A DNA stretch of 64,000 bases, taken from positions 48,030-112,029 of the forward strand of contig CANXME010000314.1 of assembly GCA_948144175.1 (NCBI GenBank), given 5' to 3'. This DNA is from Closterium sp. NIES-65. Lineage: Eukaryota; Streptophyta; Zygnematophyceae; Desmidiales; Closteriaceae. Positions 45,400 to 56,228 of the stretch are shown here, piece by piece (within the stretch, counting starts at the first letter, position 1; every line of letters starts with the position of its first letter). The position numbers and the translations under genes were made by a program. The notes below the pieces were generated by a model. The model ran no database searches and was not told the DNA's origin. It was given only the letters and a program-made list of their open reading frames with translations.

Positions 45400-46477
45400 C
45401 TCGACGGCAGGGCGGCTCGGCGGCTCGGCTGGTCGGCGGCTCGGCAGCTCGGTTGCTGGGCGGCTCGGCGGCTCGGTTGTTGGGCGGCTCGGCTGCCGGG
45501 CGGCTCGGCGGCTTGGTTGCTGGGCGGCTCGGCGGCTCAGCGGCTTGGCTGTTGGGCGGCTCAGCTGCTGGGCGGCTCGGCGGCTTGGTGGCTCGGCTGC
45601 TCAGCGGTGAAGGGGCCGGTAGAGGGGGCGACGGGGCCGGTAGAGGCGGCGACGGGGCCAGCAGAGGCGGCGATGGGGCCGCTAGGGGCGGCGACGGGGC
45701 CGCGTAGGGAGGGGAGCGGCGACGGGGCCGCTAGGGGCGGCTACGGGGCCGCGTAGGGGCTGCGACGGGGCCGCGTAGGGGCGGCGTCGAGGCCGCGTAG
45801 TGGCGGCGACGGGGCCGTGTAGGGAGGTGAGCGGTGACGGTGCCGCTAGGGGCGACGACGGGGCCGCGTAGGGGCGGCGACGGGGCCGCGTAGGGAGGGA
45901 GGCGGCGACGGGGCCGCTAGGGGCGGCGACGGGGCCGCGTAGGGAGAGAGGCGGTGACGGGGCCGCTAGGGGCGGTGACGAGGCCGGTAGGGGCGGCGAC
46001 GGGGCCGCGTAGGGGCGGCGACGGGGCCGCGTAGGGGCGGCTGCGGGGCCGCGTAGGGAGAGAGGCGGCGATGGGGCCGCTAGGGGCGGCGACGGGGCCG
46101 CTAGGGGCGGCGACGCGGCCGCGTAGGGGCGGCGATGTGGCCGCTAAGGGCTGCGAGGGGCCTGGAAGGGCGGCGACGGGGCCGCTAGGGGCGGCACGAG
46201 GGGCCGTGAGAGGGGCCTCTAAGAGAGCTCGACAGAAGGGCGGCCCACAAGGCGCGCCTCGGGCAGGAGCAACTGGCGCTCCGGTCAGAAAGAAAAAATT
46301 TCAGTGGTGGGCCCATGGAAGCGTTCCCACTAGGGAACCTGCTCTATACCATGTGAAGAAATGAAGAATGAATGAACTAGGAAAGAGGTGGGTACAAGCA
46401 GGAAAACCTAGAAGTGTTGTACCCCATATAGTCTACCCCACTGCAGCCTACACAGACTATAGCATATAAGTTTGACA
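45400..46477 (-). repeat. copia-B 5' LTR (copy I) with an internal minisatellite
   Basis: Outer end is the complement of TGTCAAACT at 46469-46477. The first 180 bases match, in inverse orientation, the LTR beginning at 63291, including GTTCCCTAGTGGGAAC. The inner border near 45400 is approximate. The middle is a GC-rich imperfect tandem repeat, listed separately. Confidence 0.8.
45405..46215 (+). repeat. GC-rich minisatellite in copia-B LTR (copy I)
   Basis: Two arrays: about 45405-45605 of 8-12-base GGCGGCTCGGC/TGGGCGGCTC units and about 45605-46215 of 19-24-base units around GGGGCCGCGTAGGGGCGGC. Long runs of open frame over it (such as 45375-45707) are by-products of stop-free repeat units. 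The G-rich strand could form quadruplexes. Confidence 0.8.
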
Positions 46478-47432
46478 CTTGTTCTTGGAGGGAAGCAGCC
46501 AGTTACACTCACAGGTTTCTCGGACTCATCGTAGGCCAACGACGCTGAATTGTTATGGTCTATATAGGGTTACTGCTTCAACTTTAGGACCGAAGCTGTT
46601 TCGTGTAGGTCGACTCTGGCGTCGTCCGGCTCGAGTTTCAGCTGTAAGGTAGAGGTGTACGCTGCAGCCATGCCCGCAAAGGAGCTTCGCTGGCTGTCTT
46701 TTCTCCTCACCGGCCTTGGTGAGCGGCCCCGCTCTCATCCAGTCTTGTTTGCCGACATGTCTTCTGTCCCGTTGTGTGAAGAGCCCTGACTGGTTGGGGA
46801 GGCGAAGCACATCAGCTTGGTTACTTCCTTCTACGACAGTTGTAGCAGTGTGGACACACACATGTGATCTCTGAGGCCAACACTGCAGATATCTTCACCA
46901 CCAGCGTATCTTCTCCGCCTTGTGACCACCAGCGTTTCTGCACCCAGCTAGGCCTTGTGTCTACCGGCCCTCACTTGCTTGTGTAAAGATGCTTTGTCTT
47001 GTACTCTTTCATCTCACTATATATCCAATATCTCTCCTTATGAACAGGCCTTGTTGCTTTTATGGAGATGCTTGTCATATCTTGTACTCTTGGATCTTCT
47101 ATATTTGCTATGTTTTTGGATGTGAACTAGCCTTGTGGCCTCTTCATCATAGAAACCTTGTTTTTTAAAGGGGGTTCGAAGTAGTGTACAGTTCAGGTAT
47201 TTTGGTTGGCGAAGCTCCAAAACCAAATTGCGACCAGAATCGCAGAACAAAATTGGACCGCGCTTGTTTGTAAGTTTTGGAAATTGAATTCTCGACGTTG
47301 GTACATCGTCGTTCAGTTGAAGCATGTCTTTTTTTTTTTTTTGTAAATCTTGGAAGAATTTTATTAGCTTTTACTTCAAGAACATGTGACTGTATATTAA
47401 GAAGGTATCCATTTTATTACAAGATATATGCA
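46478..47432. other. Unassigned spacer, possibly the end region of the Plavaka element
   Basis: About 950 bases between the copia-B LTR and the last Plavaka exon. No coding potential convinced me; small frames on both strands lack family motifs. An AT-rich CTATATATCC lies near 47018 and a T run near 47328-47342. It may hold the 3' end and terminal repeat of the DNA transposon, but no terminal repeat was identified. Confidence 0.35.
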
Positions 47433-47750
47433 TCACATCTGATACTTATGAGTGAGATAGTTACTCTCCAGATGAAATGCCTTCACCACATGGACGTGGC
47501 GGAGCAACGCTTCAATAGAAATCACAGCATATGCATACACCTCTTTCATCCACTTGAGGCGAAGGCATCCTGTTGCAGCATCCTCTTCGGTTGCATTCCA
47601 ATATTCAGTGTAAGCCAACTCCTCTCGCTCTCCTCGTATTTTTGTATGGAACAACAGAAACAGCCTTGCATACCACTCCTCTCTTCGACCATACCTGACA
47701 ACCTCTATTGCAACATCCAAGTACCACGTGCGCGCAAAATGATCAGGCGA
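47433..47750 (-). pseudogene. Plavaka transposase, last coding exon
   Basis: Minus strand: DVAIEVVRYGRREEWYARLFLLF, TGCLRLKWMKEVYAYAVISIEALLRHVHVV, ending at the stop near 47433. This resembles the C-terminal region of Plavaka-type transposases (R-x-E-x-Y-A-R followed by the V-I-x-x-x-x-L-x-R-x-V-H motif). It follows the exon ending at the GTAAGT donor (47805-47810). The expected 3' splice site between them is not obvious, which may be decay. Confidence 0.65.
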
Positions 47751-47810
47751 TAGTAATCAGTTGGTTTAGGGGAAAATGATGATTGATTGCATGATCAGTC
47801 AAGTACTTAC

Positions 47811-47847
47811 TCTGATCTTGGGGACGTATCCGGCATAACGTACTAGC
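47811..47847 (-). pseudogene. Plavaka transposase, 3' part of the exon split by copia-A copy 3
   Basis: Minus-strand continuation of the exon at 54708-54850. Passing over the guest and one CTAGC keeps the frame (KDAL then VRYAGYVPKIR), and the exon ends at a consensus donor, AGA followed by GTAAGT at 47805-47810. Confidence 0.65.
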
Positions 47848-48940
47848 TGTTGGGTGCAAATTCACATTGCACGACATCCTGCCGTCTGTTTGTACGAGTA
47901 TGAGTGTACGAATGCATTTGCGTGTGAATGGTATGTTTGTGTGTTTGTTTGCTTTCGCAATTTTCGCTTGAAGCATTTGCAGGTACTCGCACAATGTGCG
48001 CTTCGGCATAACATTGTACGCGCTATGAACAGTACAAGCAGAAAGGACGAGCTCGCAAAGGAACCCAAGATGGAAGCTTTGCGGTTCAACTTACTTGATT
48101 GCGCAGATTCAGTTCTATCCAACTCGAAATTGTACTGTTTTGTTTGGTTGACTATAGTGTAGCAGGGCAGGCACTATAGGGGTACAATTTAGGTGAAGGT
48201 TGGATGTTGTTTGTCTGTATCTGCATGCTACAGGGCCAGGGGAAACCAGCGGAACCAGCATTTGGCTGGTTGGGCAAAGACAAAACAGGTTCTGTTTTTA
48301 GGACCTGAACCTGGTTGTTGTTTTCCCAGGTTGGAAAAACAGAACCAGAGGTTGTTCACCAACCTATCACCTGGTATTTTGTCCAGCCAGGTTGGTTCTG
48401 TTGCTTGGAATTATTTGGGATCATCCCTGGTTGTTCCCAGGTTGATTCCCAAGGTCCTTGCTAGCTAGAGCTATTTATTCCTTCTCTGTTTGTACCTGAA
48501 TATAGTGAAATTGATTCAAGCGAATTCCTTCCTTGCTGGAATTTCTTTTCTACGCGGTGCGATGGCGGAATGCTACCCGAGTCAACGCTAGTACGCTAGC
48601 ACTCCAACGCTAGGCTAACGCTGTCCGAGCCATAACTTCATAATGGCAGAACTTTTCGCGAGGCAACTTGGCTTATTTTAAAGCTCTTAGAGTGAGCTTC
48701 GATATAGGAAATTCTCAGCTTAATCCGATCGACGGTCTGCACGATACGCTGCGCGACGTTCAAGGTACTCTTGCTGTTTTGACTAAGTCCCTCTTGATCC
48801 CTCTCTCTACAAACTCGGACCCGAGGATAGGGGCTGGTCTTGTACCAGGCACCCAAGGACCCTTGGAGGTGACCCCGAGGAGAGGTTTTAAGTGTGATAA
48901 AGTCTTAATAGCTTGAGTTTATTAGGCCCTTACACCAACA
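47848..48940 (+). repeat. 5' LTR of copia-A copy 3
   Basis: 1093 bp with family ends; followed by the primer site at 48944-48955. Confidence 0.95.
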
Positions 48941-48943
48941 AGC

Positions 48944-48955
48944 TGGTATCAGAGC
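48944..48955 (+). other. Primer-binding site of copia-A copy 3
   Basis: Perfect TGGTATCAGAGC. Confidence 0.9.
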
Positions 48956-48986
48956 TGCGTTATAGTGATCCTCGATATAGGTAGCT

Positions 48987-51900
48987 ATGGCGGGCAACAC
49001 CTCGGCGGTAGCTGGTGAAACTTCAGCCCAAGATCGTAGCGGCAGCCATAATTCTGGTGTTTCTGCGCCAAGGGGAGCGCGAACAAGCCAGGGCTCGCTG
49101 ATCAAGGAGGTGCTGAAAAACTTCACCGTCGAGAAGTTCAATGGTGAGGGCTATGATGATTGGGCCTGGAAAATGCAACTTTATTTCCGTCAAATCGGAT
49201 TGCTGAAACTAATGATTGGGGAGGAGCCTAGACCGAGTGACCCCGCCCTTCAGGAAGATTGGGACGAGCGCGCCTCGGCTGGCTACTACTTGATGTCGCA
49301 GAGTTTGGAGCTGAACCAGCGTCACCACGTCATGCACCTGCTGCCGGAGGCTGAGTGTGGTCCGAAGGCGTGGACGGTGTTGAAGGAGCTGCACGCCCCG
49401 ACCTCCGTTGTTGCAACATTGATGCTGGAGAGGGAGCTGTCCGCGTTGCGCCTGAGCGAGGGAGAGCCGGTGCAACCTGTCCTGGACAAAATGCGCGACC
49501 TCTACGCGAAGTTGGCGACCGCGGGAATCACCTACCCGGAGCAAACAAAGTGCTTGAAGATGCTCTCGCTGCTGCCGGAATCGTGGCTTCAATTTACGAG
49601 CGGATTGAGCCTGCCGCAGAACCAGAGCTTGTGGACGCTCGAGTGGGTGCGGACGAAGATTCTGGAGGAGGACTTCCGTCGCCGCCAACTGAGGGGAGGA
49701 GACGACGGCAGCAGCGGCTACGGGATGCAAGGGAGCCGACGTGGCAAAGGACGTGGCTTCGGTGGTGCTGGACGCGGTGCAAAGAAAGACGACGACTCCA
49801 ACGACCAACAAGGAGGTACCGGTTGGGGTCGCGGTGCAAAATCTGGACGTGGGGGCAAGTCGGGTGCTGGTGGCAAAATGAAAGGGAGTTGCTGGTATTG
49901 TGAGAAGGAAGGGCACCCCTGGTTTTTGTGCTATAAGAAACCCGATGGATGGACCCCCCAGAATCGTCACCAGGATGGCGGCGCGCGGAGGAACCAGAAA
50001 AACGGTGCCAACATGATCGCTGATTCGTCCGACAACAACCCAAAGGGCAACGGCGGTGCGGAGAAGAAGAAGGAGCGCACCGCGGGCCAATTCTTCCATA
50101 TGGGAGACAAGGGGGAGCAAGGAGACGCCTCTGCTAAGGCTGGAGCAGAGCTGCACCCCCTGGACTATTGGGTGTTGGACACAGGCGCTGCTTGGACAAT
50201 GACGCCGCGCAAGGACCTGCTGGACGACGTACGCGCTGCACCGATTAATGAGGTGTGCTCTGCCTCTGGACACATGTTGAAGGTGGCTGGTGCGGGACGA
50301 GCTGCATTTAAGGGAGCGGATGGCAAGCCGGTGGTGCTGCACGACGTTCTCCTCGTCCCCGACCTGAAGGCCAACCTCATCTCCCTCCGTAAGCTTGGCA
50401 AGGCTGGGGTGAACACCAACACGGATGGGGCTCGCACTTATAAGGGGAAGCTGGGCAATCGGGTGCTTTGGGATCTGCACGAGAGCAAGGACGTGTACAG
50501 ATCCATGTGGCAGCTGCCGGCGCTGGCGTGGCATGGTGAGGGGCAGGCTAGAGAGGGGTCTGCATCCCAGGGGGAGTGCAACGCCGTTGGAGGGGTTGGT
50601 GTGAAAGTGTCGGCCAGATCTGGGGAGACGGATTGGGCAACGGCACACCGACGCTTGGGGCATGTGGCAATGCCTTTGCTGAAGCAGCTGGAGAAGGATG
50701 GAGCCGTTAAGGGCTTGAAGCTGAACGGACAACCACCCGATGATAACTGTGAAATCTGTTTGCTCTCAAAGTTTACCCGTTTCCTCTTCCATAGTGTGGC
50801 TGGCAGGAGCAAGAAGCCGTTGGAGCTGGTCCACATGGACTTGGTGGGGCCGCTGCCGGTTCAGGGACACAAGGGGGAGCGGTACTTCCTGACCATTGTG
50901 GATGATTGGAGCAGGCTTATGTGGGCATATCCGCTGAAGCAGAAGGACCATGCCGCCTCTACGATACGGGAAGATTGGCTGCCATTCGTGGAGAAGCAAG
51001 CGGAGTGTGTGGTGAAGCGGATTAGGACAGATCGGGGTGGTGAGTTCCTTGGAGCTGAGATGACGGCCTGGCTCAAGAAGCAGGGCATCCAGAGGGAGCT
51101 GACCACGGCTTACACCCCACAGTCTAACGGTGTAGCAGAACGGGCGAACCGGACAATTCTGGAGACAGCTAGGGCGCTGCTCATAGAATCTGGGCTGGGC
51201 AACTCCATGTGGCCCCATGCTGTTCGGCACGCTACCGTCGCTAGGAACAGGGTACTCACAAAGGTTGGGGATGACTCGTGGGTGCCGTTGGAGAGGTGGC
51301 TTGGGAGGAAGCCGCCGGTGGACATGCTGAGGGTGTTCGGTTGCATGGCAGTCGCCCACGTCCCCAAGACCTACCGCAGTAAGTTGGGGGCGAGTGCAAT
51401 CTGGTGTGTGCATTTGGGGCTGGCTGCTGAGAGCAAGGGATGGCTGCTGTGGGAACCCTCCAAGGGTGTGTTATTTGACAGCAGGGATGTGAAGTTTGTT
51501 GAGGGCATGATGTATGGGAGCTGGGAGAAACAGCCGGAGGCCAGGGTGTCCCAGCAGATGGAGCAGATCACCATGCAGCTGGACCTGACTCCTAGTGTGT
51601 GGGAGGAGGGAGAGGAGGCAGCTGCAGAGGGTGGTGATAAAGAGAAGGTGCAGGAGGCACCTGCTGGTGGAGGTGATGGTGTGGAGATTAGCGGTAGCAC
51701 TAGTGGAGCTGCTGGATCCGAGGGAGGAGAGCAGCAGCAGGGGAAAACTAAGAAGCCGAAGGGTGTTATTATGAAGGGATGGGAGACACCCGTCTCCAGG
51801 CCAGGACGTACCCGTATGGCTACTAAAAAGCTGACTGCAGGAGCTGATGTAGCGGAGCAGCAGCTTGGGACCGAGGAGGCATTGCTGATTCTACCGCATG

Positions 51901-53567
51901 GCTATGACCCGGATGAGGAGGATCAACCTGCGTACTGTTTTCTTGCCCCTGCACCAGAGGAACCAGCTAGCATGGAGGAGGCATTAGCTGGACCAGATAG
52001 GGACAAATGGCTAGCTTCCAGGGATGCTGAATACCAGAGCCTGCTGGAGAATGGGACTTGGGAACTAGTGGTGCTGCCTGAGGGAAAGAAAGCGGTACAA
52101 TGCAAGTGGGTGCTAAGGATCAAGACTGACGACAAGGGGCAGGTCACCATCTACAAGAGTAGGTTGGTGGCTAAGGGGTTTATGCAGAAGGAGAAGCGGG
52201 ACTTCAATGAGATCTTTGCTCCCACTGCCAAACCCCCTACCCTTCGTGTCTTGTTGGCAGATGCAGCCGTTAGTGGGAAGTTCATTATCCAGATGGACAT
52301 ATCAACAGCATTTCTCAACGGGATTTTAGAGGAGGAGGTGTTCATGACGCAGCCACCTGGGTATGAGGATGGTACGGGCAGGGTGTGCAAGCTGAAAAAG
52401 TCCATCTATGGCTTGAAGCAGGCGCCACGCTGCTGGTACCAGAAGTTGGCAGCTGTTTTAGAGGAGATGGGATTCAGGACCAGCAGCTGTGATGAGAGCC
52501 TCTTTCTCAAGGGGGAGGGGGAGAAGCTGGTGCTGTTTCTGGTCTATGTGGACGACATTCTTCTCTTTAGCAGCAGCATGAAGGAGGTCCAGAAGGTGCA
52601 GCAGCAGCTGATGGAGAACTTCAAGTGCAAGAACCTTGGGGAGGTAAAGTACTACCTCGGGATGCACGTGGAGAGGGATCTGGATCACAGGTGGTTGAAG
52701 CTGCACCAGGAGAAGTTCATCAAGGAGCTTGGGGAGAAGTATGGAATTGAGAATGAGCGCAAGGTTGCAACTCCCCTGCCAGCAGAATTCAAGCTTGTGA
52801 AAGCTGCAGAGGATGAAGGAGTTGAAGCCGAGGAGCAGCAGCAATTTCAGTCCTTGGTGGGCAGCCTCTTGTATGCAGCAGTTCACACGAGACCCGACAT
52901 CTCTTTCTCGGTTGGGCAGCTGGCTAGGGTAGTGCAGAATCCATCAGAGGAGCAGGTGGATGCAGCTGAGCGTGTGGTGAAGTATCTGAACTCTCACCCA
53001 AGCATTGGAGTTCAATACTCCGCATCTGCACAGGTGAAGCAGAAAGGGGTTGAGGTGCTGAAAGAGAAGGGGGAGAGGCTTGGAGAAGGCAAGCTTTTTC
53101 TCACTTGCTTTACTGATGCTACGTGGGCCTCTGAGAAGGAGGATTCCTCATCTGTGGGAGGATACATCTGCGTAGTTGGGGGACGACCGGTTAGTTGGAG
53201 GTCAAAGAAGCAGACGGAGACAGCACTCTCTTCCGTGGAGTCAGAGTACATGGCGATGTTCCATGGGGTGAAGGAGGTGATTTGGCTGAGGAGGTTGTTA
53301 GAGGAGATTGGCCAGGAGCAGAAGGTTGCTACGCCGCTGTTTTGTGATAGCAAGGGGGCTCTTGGGATGGCCAGGAACGCTGTGCTTCATGGGCTGAACA
53401 AGCACATGCGTATCAAGTGGCACTGGCTGCGTAAGGAGGTGAAGAGGGGGACGGTGAATCCGATCTACATCAAGACTCACCAGCAGCCAGCAGACTTCCT
53501 CACCAAGAGGCTTGCGGATGAGTCTCATTGGCGTTGTGTGCGCATGAGTGGAATGAGCATGAACTAG
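48987..53567 (+). CDS. gag-pol: Gag-Pol polyprotein of copia-A copy 3 (intact)
   Basis: 1526 codons without interruption; CCHC knuckle, DTGA protease, integrase D-D-E, YVDD reverse transcriptase and RNase H residues all present at the same positions as in the copy at 1918. Private substitutions include ETSAQDRSGSHNSG near the N-terminus, Ala for Val in EAECGPK, Leu in RFLFHS (just after the pre-integrase CxxC), and Arg for Gly in VGGRPVSW of RNase H. None hits a known catalytic residue. The ATG is the first after the primer site. Confidence 0.97.
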   Translation: MAGNTSAVAGETSAQDRSGSHNSGVSAPRGARTSQGSLIKEVLKNFTVEKFNGEGYDDWAWKMQLYFRQIGLLKLMIGEEPRPSDPALQEDWDERASAGYYLMSQSLELNQRHHVMHLLPEAECGPKAWTVLKELHAPTSVVATLMLERELSALRLSEGEPVQPVLDKMRDLYAKLATAGITYPEQTKCLKMLSLLPESWLQFTSGLSLPQNQSLWTLEWVRTKILEEDFRRRQLRGGDDGSSGYGMQGSRRGKGRGFGGAGRGAKKDDDSNDQQGGTGWGRGAKSGRGGKSGAGGKMKGSCWYCEKEGHPWFLCYKKPDGWTPQNRHQDGGARRNQKNGANMIADSSDNNPKGNGGAEKKKERTAGQFFHMGDKGEQGDASAKAGAELHPLDYWVLDTGAAWTMTPRKDLLDDVRAAPINEVCSASGHMLKVAGAGRAAFKGADGKPVVLHDVLLVPDLKANLISLRKLGKAGVNTNTDGARTYKGKLGNRVLWDLHESKDVYRSMWQLPALAWHGEGQAREGSASQGECNAVGGVGVKVSARSGETDWATAHRRLGHVAMPLLKQLEKDGAVKGLKLNGQPPDDNCEICLLSKFTRFLFHSVAGRSKKPLELVHMDLVGPLPVQGHKGERYFLTIVDDWSRLMWAYPLKQKDHAASTIREDWLPFVEKQAECVVKRIRTDRGGEFLGAEMTAWLKKQGIQRELTTAYTPQSNGVAERANRTILETARALLIESGLGNSMWPHAVRHATVARNRVLTKVGDDSWVPLERWLGRKPPVDMLRVFGCMAVAHVPKTYRSKLGASAIWCVHLGLAAESKGWLLWEPSKGVLFDSRDVKFVEGMMYGSWEKQPEARVSQQMEQITMQLDLTPSVWEEGEEAAAEGGDKEKVQEAPAGGGDGVEISGSTSGAAGSEGGEQQQGKTKKPKGVIMKGWETPVSRPGRTRMATKKLTAGADVAEQQLGTEEALLILPHGYDPDEEDQPAYCFLAPAPEEPASMEEALAGPDRDKWLASRDAEYQSLLENGTWELVVLPEGKKAVQCKWVLRIKTDDKGQVTIYKSRLVAKGFMQKEKRDFNEIFAPTAKPPTLRVLLADAAVSGKFIIQMDISTAFLNGILEEEVFMTQPPGYEDGTGRVCKLKKSIYGLKQAPRCWYQKLAAVLEEMGFRTSSCDESLFLKGEGEKLVLFLVYVDDILLFSSSMKEVQKVQQQLMENFKCKNLGEVKYYLGMHVERDLDHRWLKLHQEKFIKELGEKYGIENERKVATPLPAEFKLVKAAEDEGVEAEEQQQFQSLVGSLLYAAVHTRPDISFSVGQLARVVQNPSEEQVDAAERVVKYLNSHPSIGVQYSASAQVKQKGVEVLKEKGERLGEGKLFLTCFTDATWASEKEDSSSVGGYICVVGGRPVSWRSKKQTETALSSVESEYMAMFHGVKEVIWLRRLLEEIGQEQKVATPLFCDSKGALGMARNAVLHGLNKHMRIKWHWLRKEVKRGTVNPIYIKTHQQPADFLTKRLADESHWRCVRMSGMSMN

Positions 53568-53609
53568 TATGGAATGATGGGGATGCAGCCGGCAGGCTGA
53601 GGGGGAGTG

Positions 53610-54702
53610 TGTTGGGTGCAAATTCACATTGCACGACATCCTGCCGTCTGTTTGTACGAGTATGAGTGTACGAATGCATTTGCGTGTGAATGGTATGTTT
53701 GTGTGTTTGTTTGCTTTCGCAATTTTCGCTTGAAGCATTTGCAGGTACTCGCACAATGTGCGCTTCGGCATAACATTGTACGCGCTATGAACAGTACAAG
53801 CAGAAAGGACGAGCTCGCAAAGGAACCCAAGATGGAAGCTTTGCGGTTCAACTTACTTGATTGCGCAGATTCAGTTCTATCCAACTCGAAATTGTACTGT
53901 TTTGTTTGGTTGACTATAGTGTAGCAGGGCAGGCACTATAGGGGTACAATTTAGGTGAAGGTTGGATGTTGTTTGTCTGTATCTGCATGCTACAGGGCCA
54001 GGGGAAACCAGCGGAACCAGCATTTGGCTGGTTGGGCAAAGACAAAACAGGTTCTGTTTTTAGGACCTGAACCTGGTTGTTGTTTTCCCAGGTTGGAAAA
54101 ACAGAACCAGAGGTTGTTCACCAACCTATCACCTGCTATTTTGTCCAGCCAGGTTGGTTCTGTTGCTTGGAATTATTTGGGATCATCCCTGGTTGTTCCC
54201 AGGTTGATTCCCAAGGTCCTTGCTAGCTAGAGCTATTTATTCCTTCTCTGTTTGTACCTGAATATAGTGAAATTGATTCAAGCGAATTCCTTCCTTGCTG
54301 GAATTTCTTTTCTACGCGGTGCGATGGCGGAATGCTACCCGAGTCAACGCTAGTACGCTAGCACTCCAACGCTAGGCTAACGCTGTCCGAGCCATAACTT
54401 CGTAATGGCAGAACTTTTCGCGAGGCAACTTGGCTTATTTTAAAGCTCTTAGAGTGAGCTTCGATATAGGAAATTCTCAGCTTAATCCGATCGACGGTCT
54501 GCACGATACGCTGCGCGACGTTCAAGGTACTCTTGCTGTTTTGACTAAGTCCCTCTTGATCCCTCTCTCTACAAACTCGGACCCGAGGATAGGGGCTGGT
54601 CTTGTACCAGGCACCCAAGGACCCTTGGAGGTGACCCCGAGGAGAGGTTTTAAGTGTGATAAAGTCTTAATAGCTTGAGTTTATTAGGCCCTTACACCAA
54701 CA
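53610..54702 (+). repeat. 3' LTR of copia-A copy 3
   Basis: 1093 bp, preceded by the AGGGGGAG-type purine tract, followed by CTAGC. Confidence 0.95.
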
Positions 54703-54707
54703 CTAGC

Positions 54708-54850
54708 GCATCCTTAAGGGCAGCTTGGGCACCAGGGTGTTGCTTGGCCCACTTCCTTGCAAATCTATTGGTGAAGGTGGGTTCTTCTGGTAACTCCACA
54801 AGGAGGAAGTATGACTCCTTGATAAGAGTCTATGTGCCAGTCTCAATGGC
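54708..54850 (-). pseudogene. Plavaka transposase exon, 5' part, split by copia-A copy 3
   Basis: Minus strand, opening after a good acceptor (TTGTTGACAG, 54851-54860). Encodes KESYFLLVELPEEPTFTNRF, RKWAKQHPGAQAALKDAL. One in-frame TAG lies near the start of the exon. The exon continues at 47847 on the far side of the copia-A element. Confidence 0.65.
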
Positions 54851-54924
54851 CTGTCAACAAACAGTGGTGAGTATACTACATTATGTATGTATAACCTTGC
54901 AATTCAATCACTAAGCTGGTTTAC

Positions 54925-55273
54925 CTGCCACATGGCAGTGTCCTGGCCAGTAGGATCGTCCACTGGAACAACATCCGGAATGCGCCTAGCATGGTACTTC
55001 ATGATCTGCCCATCTACACTGCGCATGTTGGACCGACGGTAGATCATCTTTTCCAACTGCCCGTGCAAGTGCTCGAACATGTTCGTGCTGAATTTGGTCA
55101 CATGACCCGCTCGAGAAATGGAGTCAATGTAGTGCGACATGCGATGGGTTTTGACAAGGCACTGGGAGGGTGGCTGCTTTGGAAAGGCAGCATGCAACTG
55201 CTCAACCAGCCTGATGGGAGGGGAGATGACATCATGTGAAAGCACATCAGAGTCTACTACATCATACCACATC
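54925..55273 (-). pseudogene. Plavaka transposase exon with the H-x-FST-x-x-x-E-x-x-H motif
   Basis: A 349-base exon with acceptor TTAG before 55273 and donor CAG/GTAAAC at 54925/54924. It encodes LHAAFPKQPPSQCLVKTHRM, ISRAGHVTKFSTNMFEHLHG, QLEKMIYRRSNMR. The order H-x-x-x-x-x-I-x-x-x-G-x-x-x-x-F-S-T-x-x-x-E-x-x-H-x-x-x-K-x-x-Y-R-x-x-N is characteristic of Plavaka (CACTA-related) transposases. Reading frame fully open. Confidence 0.78.
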
Positions 55274-56000
55274 CTAATTTAGTTACTTTACTATCAAGGT
55301 TTATCAGCAACATCTTCCCAAGATTGGTTTTTGCAACAGCTTATATGCAGTAGCCAGGCATTCATTTTGTGCGTAGAGATTTACATGCATGCTACTATTA
55401 CCAGGAGATAATCTTTTTGAGAACCCGCAGGGACCCAAGGTGTGCCCCGTTGGCTGGGAGCATAAGAGGTACCAGCCAAGATAGGCACGAACGGCATCCA
55501 TCTGGGGCTGGCAAAGCAGGCCGGCAAAAGAAAACACAATGACCTGCAAAGTTCACAATGCAGGGCAACGAGGAGGGTGAGCAGTGGGTGTGAGTAGTTG
55601 GGAAATGCAGGTTTAGGGGCAGTGGTGATGAAAATATGGGAATGAAAGAGGAGGCATTTAGCAGGGGGTGTGTTGTAACATGGCTTAGGCAGGCTGTATG
55701 TTTATGGTGGATTCTATCGCGCAGGATGATAACATGCAAGGGGTGTCATGCCTACATGACAGCCCTGTGCTCATAGGCTGCGACACATGCTCCGGTCTCA
55801 AAGTAGGCGCTTTTCGGCAGGCGAATGTGATTCTAGCGCGTGCTGTCGCGAATGAGCAAACAGGCGCCTACCTATACACATCAGTTCAACGGTGGCACAA
55901 ATCAAGAAACAAGTATGTAAGAGCATAGTATGGGTGCTTGGAGTATAGGTGAACTTGAGCAACGAATTCAAGGCACCAAAACACTGATCTGTCCATTTGC
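55274..56000 (-). other. Decayed or intronic part of the Plavaka gene
   Basis: About 730 bases between two recognisable exons on the minus strand. A frame at 55549-55304 (PQMDAVRAYLGWYLLCSQPT) may be a decayed exon, but other frames look random. No separate element boundaries were found. Confidence 0.35.
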
Positions 56001-56110
56001 TTCATGCGACGCTTCTTCATCAGGCGCACAACAGCCACTGTTCATGATGCCCATGTTCGCCTGGTGCATAATGTCTGGCATGACAACGCGGTAGGGATTG
56101 CCCCAAGCGG
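56001..56110 (-). pseudogene. Plavaka transposase exon with the PDIMHQ motif
   Basis: Minus-strand reading WGNPYRVVMPDIMHQANMGI at about 56102-56040. The PD-x-x-HQ signature after a conserved NP-x-x-x-x-x is the hallmark of the catalytic core of Plavaka-type transposases. Edges are uncertain. Confidence 0.65.
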
Positions 56111-56228
56111 TCCCTGGGACATCCCACTTCCAGAGCACACACTACAAATGGGGATGTGGTAGGGGAATGGAAGATAATTGCAATTGAGAGACCCGTGCAA
56201 CTAAAGTAGACACCAGGAGAGGGTGATT

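Larger units (their letters stand above)
47848..54702 (+). mobile_element. Full-length copia-A retrotransposon, copy 3
   Basis: 6855 bp, LTRs 47848-48940 and 53610-54702, target duplication CTAGC (47843-47847 and 54703-54707). The LTRs share private changes (GAGTGTACGAATG, GCGATGGCGG) and differ at about two sites by eye (near 48374 and 48640). Inserted, in opposite orientation, in an exon of the Plavaka transposase. Confidence 0.96.

Noticed and set aside
45405-46215. Regular repeats resembling a CRISPR array
   Set aside because: Units are imperfect, directly adjoining, of variable length with no unique spacers and no cas genes; it is a minisatellite in an LTR of a eukaryotic element.
47328-47342. 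T run as a possible poly(A) tail of a LINE or SINE on the minus strand
   Set aside because: No adjoining retroposon body or target duplication could be identified.
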